Assembly (NCBI RefSeq): GCF_900169565.1
Contig: NZ_LT828648.1
Location: 1,304,876 to 1,368,875, forward strand
Direction: 5' to 3'
DNA from: Nitrospira japonica
Lineage (GTDB): Bacteria; Nitrospirota; Nitrospiria; Nitrospirales; Nitrospiraceae
DNA: 64,000 nucleotides
Shown here: piece after piece, positions 27,302 through 35,409 of the stretch
How positions within the stretch are numbered: the stretch's first letter is position 1
How the letters are laid out: every line of letters begins with the position of its first letter
Program-made: the position numbers and the translations under genes
The notes under the pieces: generated by a model
The model's input: the letters and a program-made list of their open reading frames with translations, nothing else
What the model was told of the DNA's origin: nothing
The model's database searches: none

Positions 27302-27817
27302 TTACGAAGGAGGGAGGTCTGTGTGCTTGGGCAGCGTGAAATCCGTTTCGTAGACCTCGTAACCCGATGAAGCCAATCCTACGCGGTCATACACGCGCTT
27401 GGCGAGGGTATTGGCTTTTTCCACGTACAACCGAATGCCGCACACGACCGGGTCGGCCGTGGCTTCCCGCATGACGGCGTCATGCAGGCGCCTGAAGACC
27501 CCTTGGCGTCTCCAGGCCGAATCCACATACACACTTTGAATCCACCAGAACACTCCGTTGCGCCAGTCGCTCCACTCAAAGGTGATCATCAATTGGCCAA
27601 CCAGTCGCCGATCGGGACGGAGGGTCTCGGCGACCATGAAGAATCCATGGGTCGGCGAATCGAGCAACGCCAAGGTACCGTGACGGAGGCGAGCCGGATC
27701 CAATTCGCGCCCCTCGGTTTCACGCGCCAGGGCCGCGCTGAAGGAGACGATGGAGGGAATGTCGGATTCAAGCGCTCGCCTGATGAGCAACTGGTCGAAT
27801 GCGAGGGGCGAGGTCAT
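27302..27817 (-). CDS. GNAT-family N-acetyltransferase
   Basis: A 171-residue acetyltransferase with the acetyl-CoA-binding motif A VDSAWRRQGVFRRLHDAVM (R/Q-x-x-G-x-G/A pattern as RRQGVF) and a C-terminal VEKANTLAKRVYDRVGLASSGYEVYE typical of GNAT enzymes. Cytoplasmic; substrate unknown. The start at 27817 overlaps the stop of the DUF502 gene (ATGA), so the two are translated together; the longer upstream frame lies inside that gene. Confidence 0.88.
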   Translation of the reverse strand: MTSPLAFDQLLIRRALESDIPSIVSFSAALARETEGRELDPARLRHGTLALLDSPTHGFFMVAETLRPDRRLVGQLMITFEWSDWRNGVFWWIQSVYVDSAWRRQGVFRRLHDAVMREATADPVVCGIRLYVEKANTLAKRVYDRVGLASSGYEVYETDFTLPKHTDLPPS

Positions 27818-28428
27818 GCCGGGGATCTCGGGACGTTCGACCAGCCGGCGGCAGGTTTGTAAAACCCGGCCGAGAACTCCATTTTCATCGCCTCTTCCGG
27901 CAGAAGATTGAGGTGACGCAGCTTGTATTCCGGAATGAACGCCAGATAGCCGGTAAAGGGATGGATCGCCGTCGGAACGAAGACCATCGTCAAGGTGACC
28001 GAAGGGTCGACCTGAACCGCAGCCGGCGCTACGCCCATCACGAACCCCAGCGCCCACAGACCGTCGCGGGGAAACGGAAAGGCGACGACCGTACTGCGAC
28101 CGAATCGGGAGCGGAACTGAAACAGATCCGTCATACCTTTGAGCGTCAGGTAAATGCTGCGGACAATCGGCAGGCTTTCAATCCACCGTTCCCCCTTGGT
28201 GAGCAGCTGCCGTCCCAACATTCGTGTTGCCAGGGCACCGGTCAGGAGCACCAGCAGGCAGAACAGGATCAGGCCCATCAGCGGGGTTTCGGAGAAACCC
28301 AAATTCTGCATCAACTCCCTGATGAGCCGGTTGACGGTCGCGATCAGGGCGGAAAGAATCAGAAATGTGATCCAAGCGGGCACCAGGATCAGCAATCCGG
28401 CGAGGGAATAGCGCCACCAGACGTTCAC
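27814..28428 (-). CDS. DUF502-family membrane protein
   Basis: A 204-residue inner-membrane protein with two transmembrane segments (about 8-33 and 52-75), then the family pattern GERWIESLPIVRSIYLTLKGM and FVPTAIHPFTGYLAFIPE. The GTG start at 28428 is preceded by ACGGAGG at good distance. DUF502 proteins are widespread but lack an established function. It is the first gene of a two-gene unit with a GNAT enzyme. Confidence 0.88.
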   Translation of the reverse strand: MNVWWRYSLAGLLILVPAWITFLILSALIATVNRLIRELMQNLGFSETPLMGLILFCLLVLLTGALATRMLGRQLLTKGERWIESLPIVRSIYLTLKGMTDLFQFRSRFGRSTVVAFPFPRDGLWALGFVMGVAPAAVQVDPSVTLTMVFVPTAIHPFTGYLAFIPEYKLRHLNLLPEEAMKMEFSAGFYKPAAGWSNVPRSPA

Positions 28429-28582
28429 AAAACCTCCGTCTTGGTCGTAGTGTAACAGAAACCTCCGTTGAATGGCGTGATTGTGTGACCGATGCCGGTG
28501 ACGGAGGCTTGCACTCAGGGGGAGGAGTACCCTATCCTATCACTCCAATCGGTGCGATCTTGATCTGCGGGAGAATCGTATC

Positions 28583-28873
28583 ATGACAGAGGAGAAAGGC
28601 GGCCGGCGCGCCGCGCGCCTGGACAAAGAACTGTTGTCGATCCTCTGCTGTCCGGAGACCAAGCTCGACGTAACCTTGGCGGACCAAGTGTTGATCGACA
28701 GGATCAACGACGCGGTGGGGCGGGGAACCTTGAAGAACAGAGGGAAGAAGCCTGTCACGGAACTGCTCGACGGCGGGCTGGTCCGGGCGGACAGAAAGCT
28801 TCTCTATCCCATTCGCGAAGACATCCCCGTCATGCTCATCGAAGAAGCCATCCCGCTGGACGAATTCGCGTAA
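28583..28873 (+). CDS. Trm112 family protein
   Basis: A 96-residue member of the Trm112/UPF0434 family: DKELLSILCCPETKLDVTLA near the N-terminus, VRADRKLLYPIREDIPVMLIEEA near the C-terminus. Yeast Trm112 activates several methyltransferases; bacterial single-domain proteins such as YcaR are small zinc-ribbon-like proteins of unclear role. Only part of the usual cysteine set is kept (Cys22-Cys23), so zinc binding is doubtful. Divergent from the minus-strand block, and isolated. Confidence 0.85.
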   Translation: MTEEKGGRRAARLDKELLSILCCPETKLDVTLADQVLIDRINDAVGRGTLKNRGKKPVTELLDGGLVRADRKLLYPIREDIPVMLIEEAIPLDEFA

Positions 28874-28922
28874 CCCCTCTCCTCCGTGCCACGACAATCT
28901 TCCGGGTCTCGTCAGACCTGCT

Positions 28923-29180
28923 CTACGACGCGCTCTTGGATCCGGTGGATGTTCCGCACTGCTGGCACAAGTACTCGTACAGATCTCCCGTGGGTAATAC
29001 CAAGAGCAGGCGCTCGCGTGTCGGCGTGGCCACCTTGCAACGGGGGCAATACAGTAATGATGCATTCAGGGATCGAAATTGCTCAGGGCGTTCCGCCCTT
29101 CCAGGTCGCAACGGTTGATTTGGGTGCAGCAATCTTCCGGGAATCGGTGGACGGCCGGGGCGTCGAGGTGGAATAGACAT
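28923..29180 (-). CDS. Small zinc-ribbon protein, start uncertain
   Basis: The C-terminal half has two CxxC knuckles (LLYCPRCK and LCQQCGTS, about 21 residues apart), the pattern of a zinc ribbon. The first 38 residues are Pro/Arg-rich and look untranslated; no ATG, GTG or TTG lies between them and the zinc-ribbon part in a good context, and no ribosome binding site precedes the ATG at 29180. The gene may thus start at a non-canonical codon near 29070. The minus-strand frame overlapping it (28532-29065) is a shadow. Function unknown. Confidence 0.45.
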   Translation of the reverse strand: MSIPPRRPGRPPIPGRLLHPNQPLRPGRAERPEQFRSLNASLLYCPRCKVATPTRERLLLVLPTGDLYEYLCQQCGTSTGSKSAS

Positions 29181-29240
29181 GACGGGATTGTAAAGCGGGC
29201 TTCCGAGCCGGTCAACTTCCCTCCATTCGGCCGGTCGCGG

Positions 29241-29477
29241 TTACCAGGAGAACGGATCGGCTTTGCTCTTGTCGGACGGGCTGACGGATGTCCGACGAGC
29301 CATTCGCCAAACCAGCCGGCCACCTTGGACGACTGCGTAAATCAAGAGCCCGCTGAGCAGCCCATAGAACCCGGCCGTACTCCAGGGCCAGAGGTTCGGG
29401 GCATGGAGCATGACGCCAAGCGCGACATGGCCGCCCACTCCCAGGCACAGAGCGAAGATGATCCACTCGCGCAACAT
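29241..29477 (-). CDS. Small two-helix membrane protein
   Basis: A 78-residue protein with hydrophobic segments at about 5-24 and 33-52, followed by a basic, polar C-terminus (RMARRTSVSPSDKSKADPFSW) that by the positive-inside rule should face the cytoplasm. No known motif. It is part of a run of small unknown genes on this strand (28.9-30.3 kb). Confidence 0.6.
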   Translation of the reverse strand: MLREWIIFALCLGVGGHVALGVMLHAPNLWPWSTAGFYGLLSGLLIYAVVQGGRLVWRMARRTSVSPSDKSKADPFSW

Positions 29478-29527
29478 GGCGTCTCCGGCCCGCCGCGTGG
29501 TCTAGTGAAGCAGGACTGGAACGAGGA

Positions 29528-29899
29528 TTATACCGCCGGGGTCTTGGCTGATTCGATCTCTGTGGCCGTAATCAGGCTGGAGAGGTAATCGGCAACAAAA
29601 TTCAGGGCTTCCTCTCGACCGTCTGCCCGGCGTCCCTTTTCACGACGCTGGACTGACAACTCGTGATCAAGATCGGATTTCACCTCGGTCAGCACCCGCT
29701 GCAAAGACGAAGGAGTCAGATTGGCATCCATGTCCTCCAACTCCTGACACCGGTCCAGCACCCAATTCAGGCCCTCGATCCGACCGGCATAGTGCTCCTG
29801 TTCGGCCGTATCGATTCGCGCCATGGCGGTGGCAAAGGTCTGGGCTTCATAGACAAGATTGTAAAAGCTCGTAACGGCCCGCTGTAACGTCGGATTCAT
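29528..29899 (-). CDS. Hypothetical helical protein (123 residues)
   Basis: A soluble, acidic, predicted all-helical protein (for example MDANLTPSSLQRVLTEVKSD and EEALNFVADYLSSLI). GGAG lies six bases before the ATG, supporting expression. No membrane segment, signal peptide or motif that I recognise. It sits between two other small unknown genes on the same strand. Confidence 0.7.
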   Translation of the reverse strand: MNPTLQRAVTSFYNLVYEAQTFATAMARIDTAEQEHYAGRIEGLNWVLDRCQELEDMDANLTPSSLQRVLTEVKSDLDHELSVQRREKGRRADGREEALNFVADYLSSLITATEIESAKTPAV

Positions 29900-29990
29900 A
29901 GCACTCCTTTAGGGGTTCAGACGCACCGAGTTAACCACCCAATTATACATGAGAATTCGACGGCAACAAGGGAAATTTTCAGTGGGCTGC

Positions 29991-30320
29991 TTATGTGAAC
30001 AGCAAAGAGTGGAATTCGTTCATGAAGCCATAATAGAGGGGAGCGAAGTCCTTGAGGCTGTCCGGGCTGGTTTCCTTGAGTCGCTTGAAGAAAAACACCT
30101 GCGCTCTGGGGTCCAGTTGCTCGAGAAGATGACTGAGTTGGGCCATCGTATAACTGCCGGCGGGGACGCTAAGAACATAATGGACGAGTCGTTCGACGAA
30201 TTGTTGAGCCAGGTACTCCGATGGGAGGTACCCGTCGGGCAACTTACCTGCAGCCAAAAATTCATCGAAGGGAATGGCCTGAGCGGCAAATGGAATCGAC
30301 TGCTCCTGACGGAAGGTCAC
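29991..30320 (-). CDS. Hypothetical protein (109 residues)
   Basis: A soluble protein rich in Phe, Leu and Tyr (DEFLAAGKLPDGYLPSEYLA, VFFFKRLKETSPDSLKDFAP). It begins with GTG, with GAGGGG about ten bases upstream. No recognised domain. It is the first of the small unknown genes running leftward from 30.3 kb; no promoter is obvious. Confidence 0.6.
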   Translation of the reverse strand: MTFRQEQSIPFAAQAIPFDEFLAAGKLPDGYLPSEYLAQQFVERLVHYVLSVPAGSYTMAQLSHLLEQLDPRAQVFFFKRLKETSPDSLKDFAPLYYGFMNEFHSLLFT

Positions 30321-30614
30321 GCTTTCGGCCCCTCAGGGAATGTGCCGCATTGCTGCCATCAACTCTACTGGACCCCCGGAGGACGGTCAAGTGCACAGAA
30401 GCAGCAGGAGCGCCTGAGCCGAAAGACCGGTGAGCAGTGGCATCCAGCCCCCGGTACTCCCGAGTACTGTATCGCTCCTTCGTCTCGCCGTCCCGTGGAG
30501 TGATGCGGATCGACCTTCATCGTCCGACTGAGCAGACCGGACCTGCAGGGACTTGCTTGACAGCCTATGCCGCGCTCAGTAGAATCCGTCTCTCCTCAAC
30601 AACTCCGGTTTAGA
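30321..30614. other. Gene-free stretch before tRNA-Gly
   Basis: No convincing gene in 294 bases. It contains a short hairpin GTACT/AGTAC around CCCG near 30457-30470, and the tRNA promoter. A segment near 30389-30409 superficially resembles the SRP RNA core but does not fold like it. Confidence 0.4.
30557..30585 (+). promoter_or_regulatory. Sigma70-type promoter of tRNA-Gly
   Basis: TTGACA (30557-30562) and TAGAAT (30580-30585) with a 17-base spacer, 29 bases before the tRNA 5' end. Near-consensus, as expected for a stable RNA gene. Confidence 0.8.
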
Positions 30615-30689
30615 GCGGGAATAGCTCAGTGGTAGAGCATCGCCTTGCCAAGGCGAGGGTCGAGGGTTCAAATCCCTTTTCCCGCTCCA
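30615..30689 (+). tRNA. tRNA-Gly (anticodon GCC)
   Basis: Cloverleaf with acceptor GCGGGAA/TTCCCGC, D arm GCTC/GAGC, anticodon stem TCGCC/GGCGA with loop TTGCCAA (GCC), T arm AGGG/CCCT with loop TTCAAAT, discriminator T and encoded CCA (30687-30689). Confidence 0.97.
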
Positions 30690-30871
30690 ATTTTTCCTTC
30701 CGCGTCTCCGCAACCGAGGGCAATTCGATAGCCAATCGGCTCCCCTTCCCTATCATTTCGTCTGCGTCACTCACGTCAGGTATGTCGATCTCGTTCTCTC
30801 AGTATTTCAGCTGGGCACGGTGATCATATTACCGTCCAACTCGATCAACCGCTGATCGAAAGTCGCGGCAG
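30690..30871. other. Gap between tRNA-Gly and tgpA
   Basis: 182 bases between the tRNA and the convergent tgpA stop. A T-run directly follows the tRNA CCA end, and could help terminate its transcript, but there is no hairpin beyond the tRNA itself. No gene seen. Confidence 0.35.
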
Positions 30872-33064
30872 CTAGGAACGACTACCGGGAAAACGATGGA
30901 GCGTGCGCAGCTGCCGTTCCGCATCCGTCAGTTCTTCCGCCGTCAACTGGGTTTCCCCGAAACGTCCACGGCAATAGAGCTCGGTCAATCGGAAAACGGC
31001 TTCCGCAGCCCCTGCCCACTTGCTCGCGATCAATCGTGCGAATTCGAGCGGCGTCGCAGCGGGAGGCTTCACGAAGCCGGCCTGCCCGACCGTCCGGACC
31101 ATCTGTTTGTAGATCTTTGTGATCCTCGACTGCCGTCTCTGTGTCCGCTGTGCCGGGGAGGCGACCGCCAGCAGCGTCTTCCGCAAGAGAATGGCCATGA
31201 CGCCCGCACCGAACAGAATCGGGACGATGAGGGTGATGAGGCCGGCGGCTGCCGCCCGATCCGGCACATGCTCCAAGGCGGCAAGAAGCCGTTGTCCCGT
31301 CAGATGCATGGCGGTAATCCACCGACCGGTCACGTCGCGAACCGCGTCGCCGCTCTCCCGGAGACCGTGGATCATCGCGAATTGGTCTTTTACGCTATAG
31401 CGGATAAAAAGGCGGTCCCAGTATAGACGCAGCGACTCGCCGGCCCGAAACAGTCCGTCCAAACGTGACGAGCCTGGGAGTGTTCCCGTCGGCGGGGTGG
31501 GATCGAACGTCGTCCAGCCCGATTGTGGGAAATAGACTTCCACCCAGGCATGGGCATCCCGCTGCCGAACGGTGAAATACCCGCCGAACTGGTTCCATTC
31601 CGTGGCCAGAAATCCCGTAACCAGCCGCGCCGGGATGCCGACGGATCGCAACATGACCACCATTGCGGTGGCGTAGTGTTCGCAGTAGCCGGACTTGCGG
31701 GTCAAGAGAAAGTCCTCGAGAGGATGGAGCGACGTCGTCGTTTCGAGATCGAGACTATAGCGATAGTGATGAAGCAGATGCTGCTGAATCGCCACGATCC
31801 GGTCGAACGGTGTGCGAGCATCCCGTACGATGCCCTGGGTCAATGTGAGAATTCCATCGGACAGATTCGGCAGGGAGAGGTATCGTTCCGTCACCGCACG
31901 TGGATAGTCCAATGCCATGGCCCGTTTCTCGTCGTCGTCGACGTGGTGCACGCGCGAGGTTACGGAATATCTGATGCGAGAGGAGGCGGGAAACGGAAGA
32001 TAGAGCGACCCCATACCGTCGGACTGTACGCCGGGAAGATCGCCGCCCAGGAACTCCGCGAAGGGGACGGTGAAGAGCACCGAGGTGTCCAAAGGTTCCA
32101 GCAGGATATCTTGTTGGATGGAGACGGAGGTCCCTTGCGCCTGTCGCGACCCGGAGGGACGGACGACAAACATGCCGTCACCGAAGGTACTGAGATTGCG
32201 GCGCCGGACATGTCCGGCGCTCCAGGATCTTCCGTCATACTGATCGTAGGCCACACCCCGCAGGTACAACCGTTCCGGCACGCTGGAGGGGCGATCCGGA
32301 AGTTCGACCCGCATGACCACTTGAGGGTCCTGCTTCACGGATCCGATCATGCCCAGATCGACCCGCTCCGCGAAGCCCGTGGTTCTCAAACCCTCGCCGC
32401 GCGATTTTTGAAGGATCCCGGCGCCGATTCTTGGCAACAGAAAGAAGATGACGAGCGTCAAGCCGAAGGTGGCGATGGCGATGCCGTTGGTCAACCAGAA
32501 GAATCGGCCGGTAATACCCATGGACGGAGCCAGACTTTCACCGGCCGGCGAGGCGGCGCGAGCGCCCGCTGCGTCGCCTTGATGGGCGCCCGTGAGATGA
32601 TAGAGCAATAGCGTCCATACCGCCGTGAGAAGATACGAAACAAAGATGGGAATGAACCAGGCCTCCGTTGTCATGGCCGCGGAAGCCAGGATGGCCATGA
32701 GGCTGATTGCGTACAGTTGGCGAAAGTCCCGGCGTTCTTCCAGTGAAGTCAGTTTGATGATGAGGAGTATGACCAGGAAATGGATGCCCGCCGGCAGGAG
32801 TTCGCGAGAGACCACGAGGAGATCGACGACAAAGAAGGCGAATGCCGACAGCAGAGCCAGGTTTCGCAACCGGGTCGAAATCACGGTCTGACGAGACGGC
32901 CATAGGGCGACCGGGATTCCCGCGGCCCCGAGCATCGCCAGCGTCAATGCGAGTCCCGTCATGAGGGCGAGCCATGCGGGGATGCCGTGAGCCAGGATCA
33001 CTCCCGAGAAGGCGGTGGCCGCCAATAGCAGCGAACTCAATTTGAAGGCTTGCTCAAAAGGCAT
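30872..33064 (-). CDS. TgpA-like membrane transglutaminase-fold protein
   Basis: A 730-residue inner-membrane protein: a cluster of helices at about 8-210 (DUF3488 region), a periplasmic transglutaminase-like domain with the triad C461 (SGYCEHYATAMV), H505 (DAHAWVEV) and D521 (FDPTPPTG), and a further transmembrane helix near 610-630 followed by a cytoplasmic DUF4129-like tail. TgpA of Pseudomonas is essential and periplasmic, but its substrate is unknown. It is the last gene of the moxR-DUF58-tgpA operon and overlaps the DUF58 gene by 11 bases. Confidence 0.92.
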   Translation of the reverse strand: MPFEQAFKLSSLLLAATAFSGVILAHGIPAWLALMTGLALTLAMLGAAGIPVALWPSRQTVISTRLRNLALLSAFAFFVVDLLVVSRELLPAGIHFLVILLIIKLTSLEERRDFRQLYAISLMAILASAAMTTEAWFIPIFVSYLLTAVWTLLLYHLTGAHQGDAAGARAASPAGESLAPSMGITGRFFWLTNGIAIATFGLTLVIFFLLPRIGAGILQKSRGEGLRTTGFAERVDLGMIGSVKQDPQVVMRVELPDRPSSVPERLYLRGVAYDQYDGRSWSAGHVRRRNLSTFGDGMFVVRPSGSRQAQGTSVSIQQDILLEPLDTSVLFTVPFAEFLGGDLPGVQSDGMGSLYLPFPASSRIRYSVTSRVHHVDDDEKRAMALDYPRAVTERYLSLPNLSDGILTLTQGIVRDARTPFDRIVAIQQHLLHHYRYSLDLETTTSLHPLEDFLLTRKSGYCEHYATAMVVMLRSVGIPARLVTGFLATEWNQFGGYFTVRQRDAHAWVEVYFPQSGWTTFDPTPPTGTLPGSSRLDGLFRAGESLRLYWDRLFIRYSVKDQFAMIHGLRESGDAVRDVTGRWITAMHLTGQRLLAALEHVPDRAAAAGLITLIVPILFGAGVMAILLRKTLLAVASPAQRTQRRQSRITKIYKQMVRTVGQAGFVKPPAATPLEFARLIASKWAGAAEAVFRLTELYCRGRFGETQLTAEELTDAERQLRTLHRFPGSRS

Positions 33065-34190
33065 GGGTCAGATCCTCGATCTGCGCCCCTTCGACGATCC
33101 GATCGGCCGTGATCGTCATCCTGCTCTTCTCCGGATCCGTCCATGGGACGACGGCCAGCGTGTATCCCGAATCACTGTCCGAAAGCGCCGTCATATCGGG
33201 CCCGTCATGGCGCTGGTCCGGGGGACGGCGCCGGCACACGGCGAGGAGCCGCATCATGAACAACAGATGTTCGGAGCCGACCCCCGAACCGGAATCCTCC
33301 TCCCCGACGAGAAGACGAAGAGGAAAATTGCGCTGGGTCAATTGCCAGAGCAGCGACGCGACGAGCGTGACGCTCCGTTCGAACAGGTCGTCGAGTGGGT
33401 CGGGAGCCGTGCAGAATAGAGCGATAGTGATCCGGCGCTGGTCCTCGGCTTCGGTTTCACGGATGATGAGTTGCGCCGTTCGTGCCGTCGTCATCCAGTG
33501 AATCGCCCGGGAGTCGTCGCCGGGGCGGTACAGGCGAAGGTTGTAGAGCTGCATTCCGTGGCCCCGGCGCGGCAGGGACCTCCCCTGTCCTTCGCTGACC
33601 AGATCGTCGATAAAGCGGAGCGACAGCGGTTTGATCGGGGGTCCGACCAGGACCTCGGTGACGATGGGATAGAGCGCGCGTTTCAGAAACAACCCGAATG
33701 GAAACAGCGTCTCCGCCCGGATCTGTTCCAGGACGATTCGACCTCGCTTCGTCGCCAGCAGGGGATAGGACAGGAGAACCGAGCGTTGCGCGGACAACTG
33801 CCGGATGAAGAGTCCACGATCGACGTCCGATCCACCGACGACGTCGAACAGGCGCAGCGAGAAGCTGGGTAGATGACTGTTACGGTTGGTCACCGAGAGA
33901 GACACGGTGGCAGGATCATGAGCCATGATGAGATCCGGGACGTGGCGGTGAAACGACAGACGCCTGAGGCAATGTTCGGAGAGGAGGCCTGAGATGACGA
34001 TCAGGCTCAGCATCAGCGCCAGCAGCAAGTAGAACAGGTTGTTGCCCGTGTTGATGGCAGCGACGCCGATGGCCACCGTGAACAGGAGGAAGCGGGTTCC
34101 TTCAGGGGTCAGACGGATCGATCGGCGGGTGGCGACCAGGCGAAGGCGCGCGCGGAGGAGGTCCCAGTCATGTCGGAAGCCGCGGGTCAT
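33054..34190 (-). CDS. DUF58 domain membrane protein
   Basis: A 378-residue protein with two N-terminal transmembrane helices (about 35-75), and then the DUF58 region with VSEGQGRSLPRRGHGMQLYN.LRLYRPGDDSRAIHWMTTARTAQL, the hallmark segment. DUF58 proteins resemble von Willebrand A-domain proteins and work with MoxR ATPases, probably as adaptors in assembling or activating a partner complex. It overlaps tgpA by 11 bases. The gap of 123 bases to moxR has no convincing gene. Confidence 0.92.
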   Translation of the reverse strand: MTRGFRHDWDLLRARLRLVATRRSIRLTPEGTRFLLFTVAIGVAAINTGNNLFYLLLALMLSLIVISGLLSEHCLRRLSFHRHVPDLIMAHDPATVSLSVTNRNSHLPSFSLRLFDVVGGSDVDRGLFIRQLSAQRSVLLSYPLLATKRGRIVLEQIRAETLFPFGLFLKRALYPIVTEVLVGPPIKPLSLRFIDDLVSEGQGRSLPRRGHGMQLYNLRLYRPGDDSRAIHWMTTARTAQLIIRETEAEDQRRITIALFCTAPDPLDDLFERSVTLVASLLWQLTQRNFPLRLLVGEEDSGSGVGSEHLLFMMRLLAVCRRRPPDQRHDGPDMTALSDSDSGYTLAVVPWTDPEKSRMTITADRIVEGAQIEDLTHAF

Positions 34191-34313
34191 CAGATCCCTT
34201 CTGATGTGATCACCGTCGAGCGAGCGGTTTCCGGGTCGTCAGGCCGAGGTCCTCGGATGGATGCCTGGCCCGGCAAAGCGCTAAGGCGTGAATCCGGCGA
34301 CTGTTCATCAGGT

Positions 34314-35255
34314 TCAGACCGGTACGGGAATCGTGTCCACGATATCGAGAATAATACGTTCGGCCTGGTCGAAGCCGTGCGCGCGCATGCCGTGGGCGCG
34401 ATTGAGCATGACGCGATGCGACAACACGATGGGGGACAATTCCTTGATGTCGTCCGGCAGGCAATAGTCCCTGCCACGCACGCAGGCCAGAGCTTTCGCC
34501 GTCTTGCTCAGAGCCAGTGCACCCCTGGTGCTTACGCCGAGGGAGAGGAGTTCGCTATGGCGGGTGGCCTGTACGATGGCCAACAAATAATCGGTCAGGG
34601 TATCGTCCATGTGGATCTGATCCACGCGCCGTTGCAGGGTCAACACCTCTTCCGCCGAAAGGACCGGATCGAGGATTTCAGCCGGATGCAGGGCTTGGGG
34701 CCTGTCCAGCACCTTGCGCTCTTCCTCGGGCGACGGATATCCGAGGCGGAGGCGCATGAGGAATCGGTCGAGTTGGGATTCGGGAAGGGGGAACGTGCCG
34801 TGGTACTCGGCGGGATTCTGCGTGGCGATGACCATGAACGGCTGCTGGAGGGGATGAGTCTGGTTGTCGACGGAGATTTGCGCTTCGCTCATCGCCTCCA
34901 GCAGGCTGCTTTGGGTTTTCGGGGTCGTCCGGTTGATCTCGTCCGCCAGCACGATGTTGGAAAAAATGGGGCCGGGCATGAATTCGAAGCCCTGCTTCTG
35001 ACGGTTGAAGATGGAGACTCCGACGATGTCCGAAGGCAGAAGATCGCTGGTGAACTGGATCCGCTTGAACGAGCAGGCCAGAGACCGTGCCAGGCTGTGC
35101 GCCATGGTCGTTTTGCCGACTCCGGGGACGTCCTCCAAGAGCAGATGGCCTCGCGCCAGGAGGCACACCACCGCCATCTCGATGGCCTGCGTCTTTCCTT
35201 TTATGACGCGGGCAATATTGTCCTGAATGGCTTGAATGGTCTGGGATGAATTCAT
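34314..35255 (-). CDS. MoxR-family AAA+ ATPase
   Basis: A 313-residue ATPase with Walker A EDVPGVGKTT (about 41-50), Walker B VLADEIN with the sensor-1 N in ATQNP, and the C-terminal lid domain. MoxR proteins act as chaperones that insert cofactors or activate the products of neighbouring genes. Here the neighbours are DUF58 and TgpA, the common MRP-type arrangement. A promoter lies about 50 bases upstream of the ATG. Cytoplasmic. Confidence 0.94.
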   Translation of the reverse strand: MNSSQTIQAIQDNIARVIKGKTQAIEMAVVCLLARGHLLLEDVPGVGKTTMAHSLARSLACSFKRIQFTSDLLPSDIVGVSIFNRQKQGFEFMPGPIFSNIVLADEINRTTPKTQSSLLEAMSEAQISVDNQTHPLQQPFMVIATQNPAEYHGTFPLPESQLDRFLMRLRLGYPSPEEERKVLDRPQALHPAEILDPVLSAEEVLTLQRRVDQIHMDDTLTDYLLAIVQATRHSELLSLGVSTRGALALSKTAKALACVRGRDYCLPDDIKELSPIVLSHRVMLNRAHGMRAHGFDQAERIILDIVDTIPVPV

Positions 35256-35311
35256 GTCGAGGATTCAGTGCGGTGAAGGCTTTGGGATTGAGACGGCCGT
35301 GACACCGTTGG

Positions 35312-35340
35312 AGTCTAACAAAGGGTTGAAAGACGGTCAA
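35312..35340 (-). promoter_or_regulatory. Sigma70-type promoter of the moxR operon
   Basis: On the minus strand TTGACC (35335-35340) and TAGACT (35312-35317) are 17 bases apart; predicted start near 35305, giving a leader of about 50 bases before moxR. Confidence 0.65.
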
Positions 35341-35358
35341 TTTAACGGCCGATTTACG

Positions 35359-35386
35359 CCGTGCCGCATTGGCGGTGCGGCGACGG
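35359..35386 (-). terminator. Hairpin between the MTase-like gene and the moxR promoter
   Basis: CCGTGCCGCA (35359-35368) pairs with TGCGGC and ACGG (35376-35386) except for one bulged base, about ten pairs around a seven-base loop. It follows the stop of the 35410 gene on the minus strand. Only a short A/T-rich stretch follows, so termination strength is uncertain. Confidence 0.5.
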
Positions 35387-35409
35387 AAGGCTCTGCAAGT
35401 GTCCAGGGG

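Noticed and set aside
30389-30409. GGTCAAGTGCACAGAAGCAGC resembling the conserved core of SRP 4.5S RNA
   Set aside because: The apical stem-loop (the GGAA-type tetraloop closed by paired bases) cannot form, and the flanks do not pair into the long hairpin expected for SRP RNA.
30807-30875. Minus-strand tail (LAAATFDQRLIELDGN) after tgpA resembling the end of a PIN toxin
   Set aside because: Only about 20 codons, no start, and the similarity is too short to support even a remnant gene.
31523-32611. 362-codon plus-strand ORF inside tgpA
   Set aside because: Antisense to the transglutaminase domain with its intact catalytic triad.
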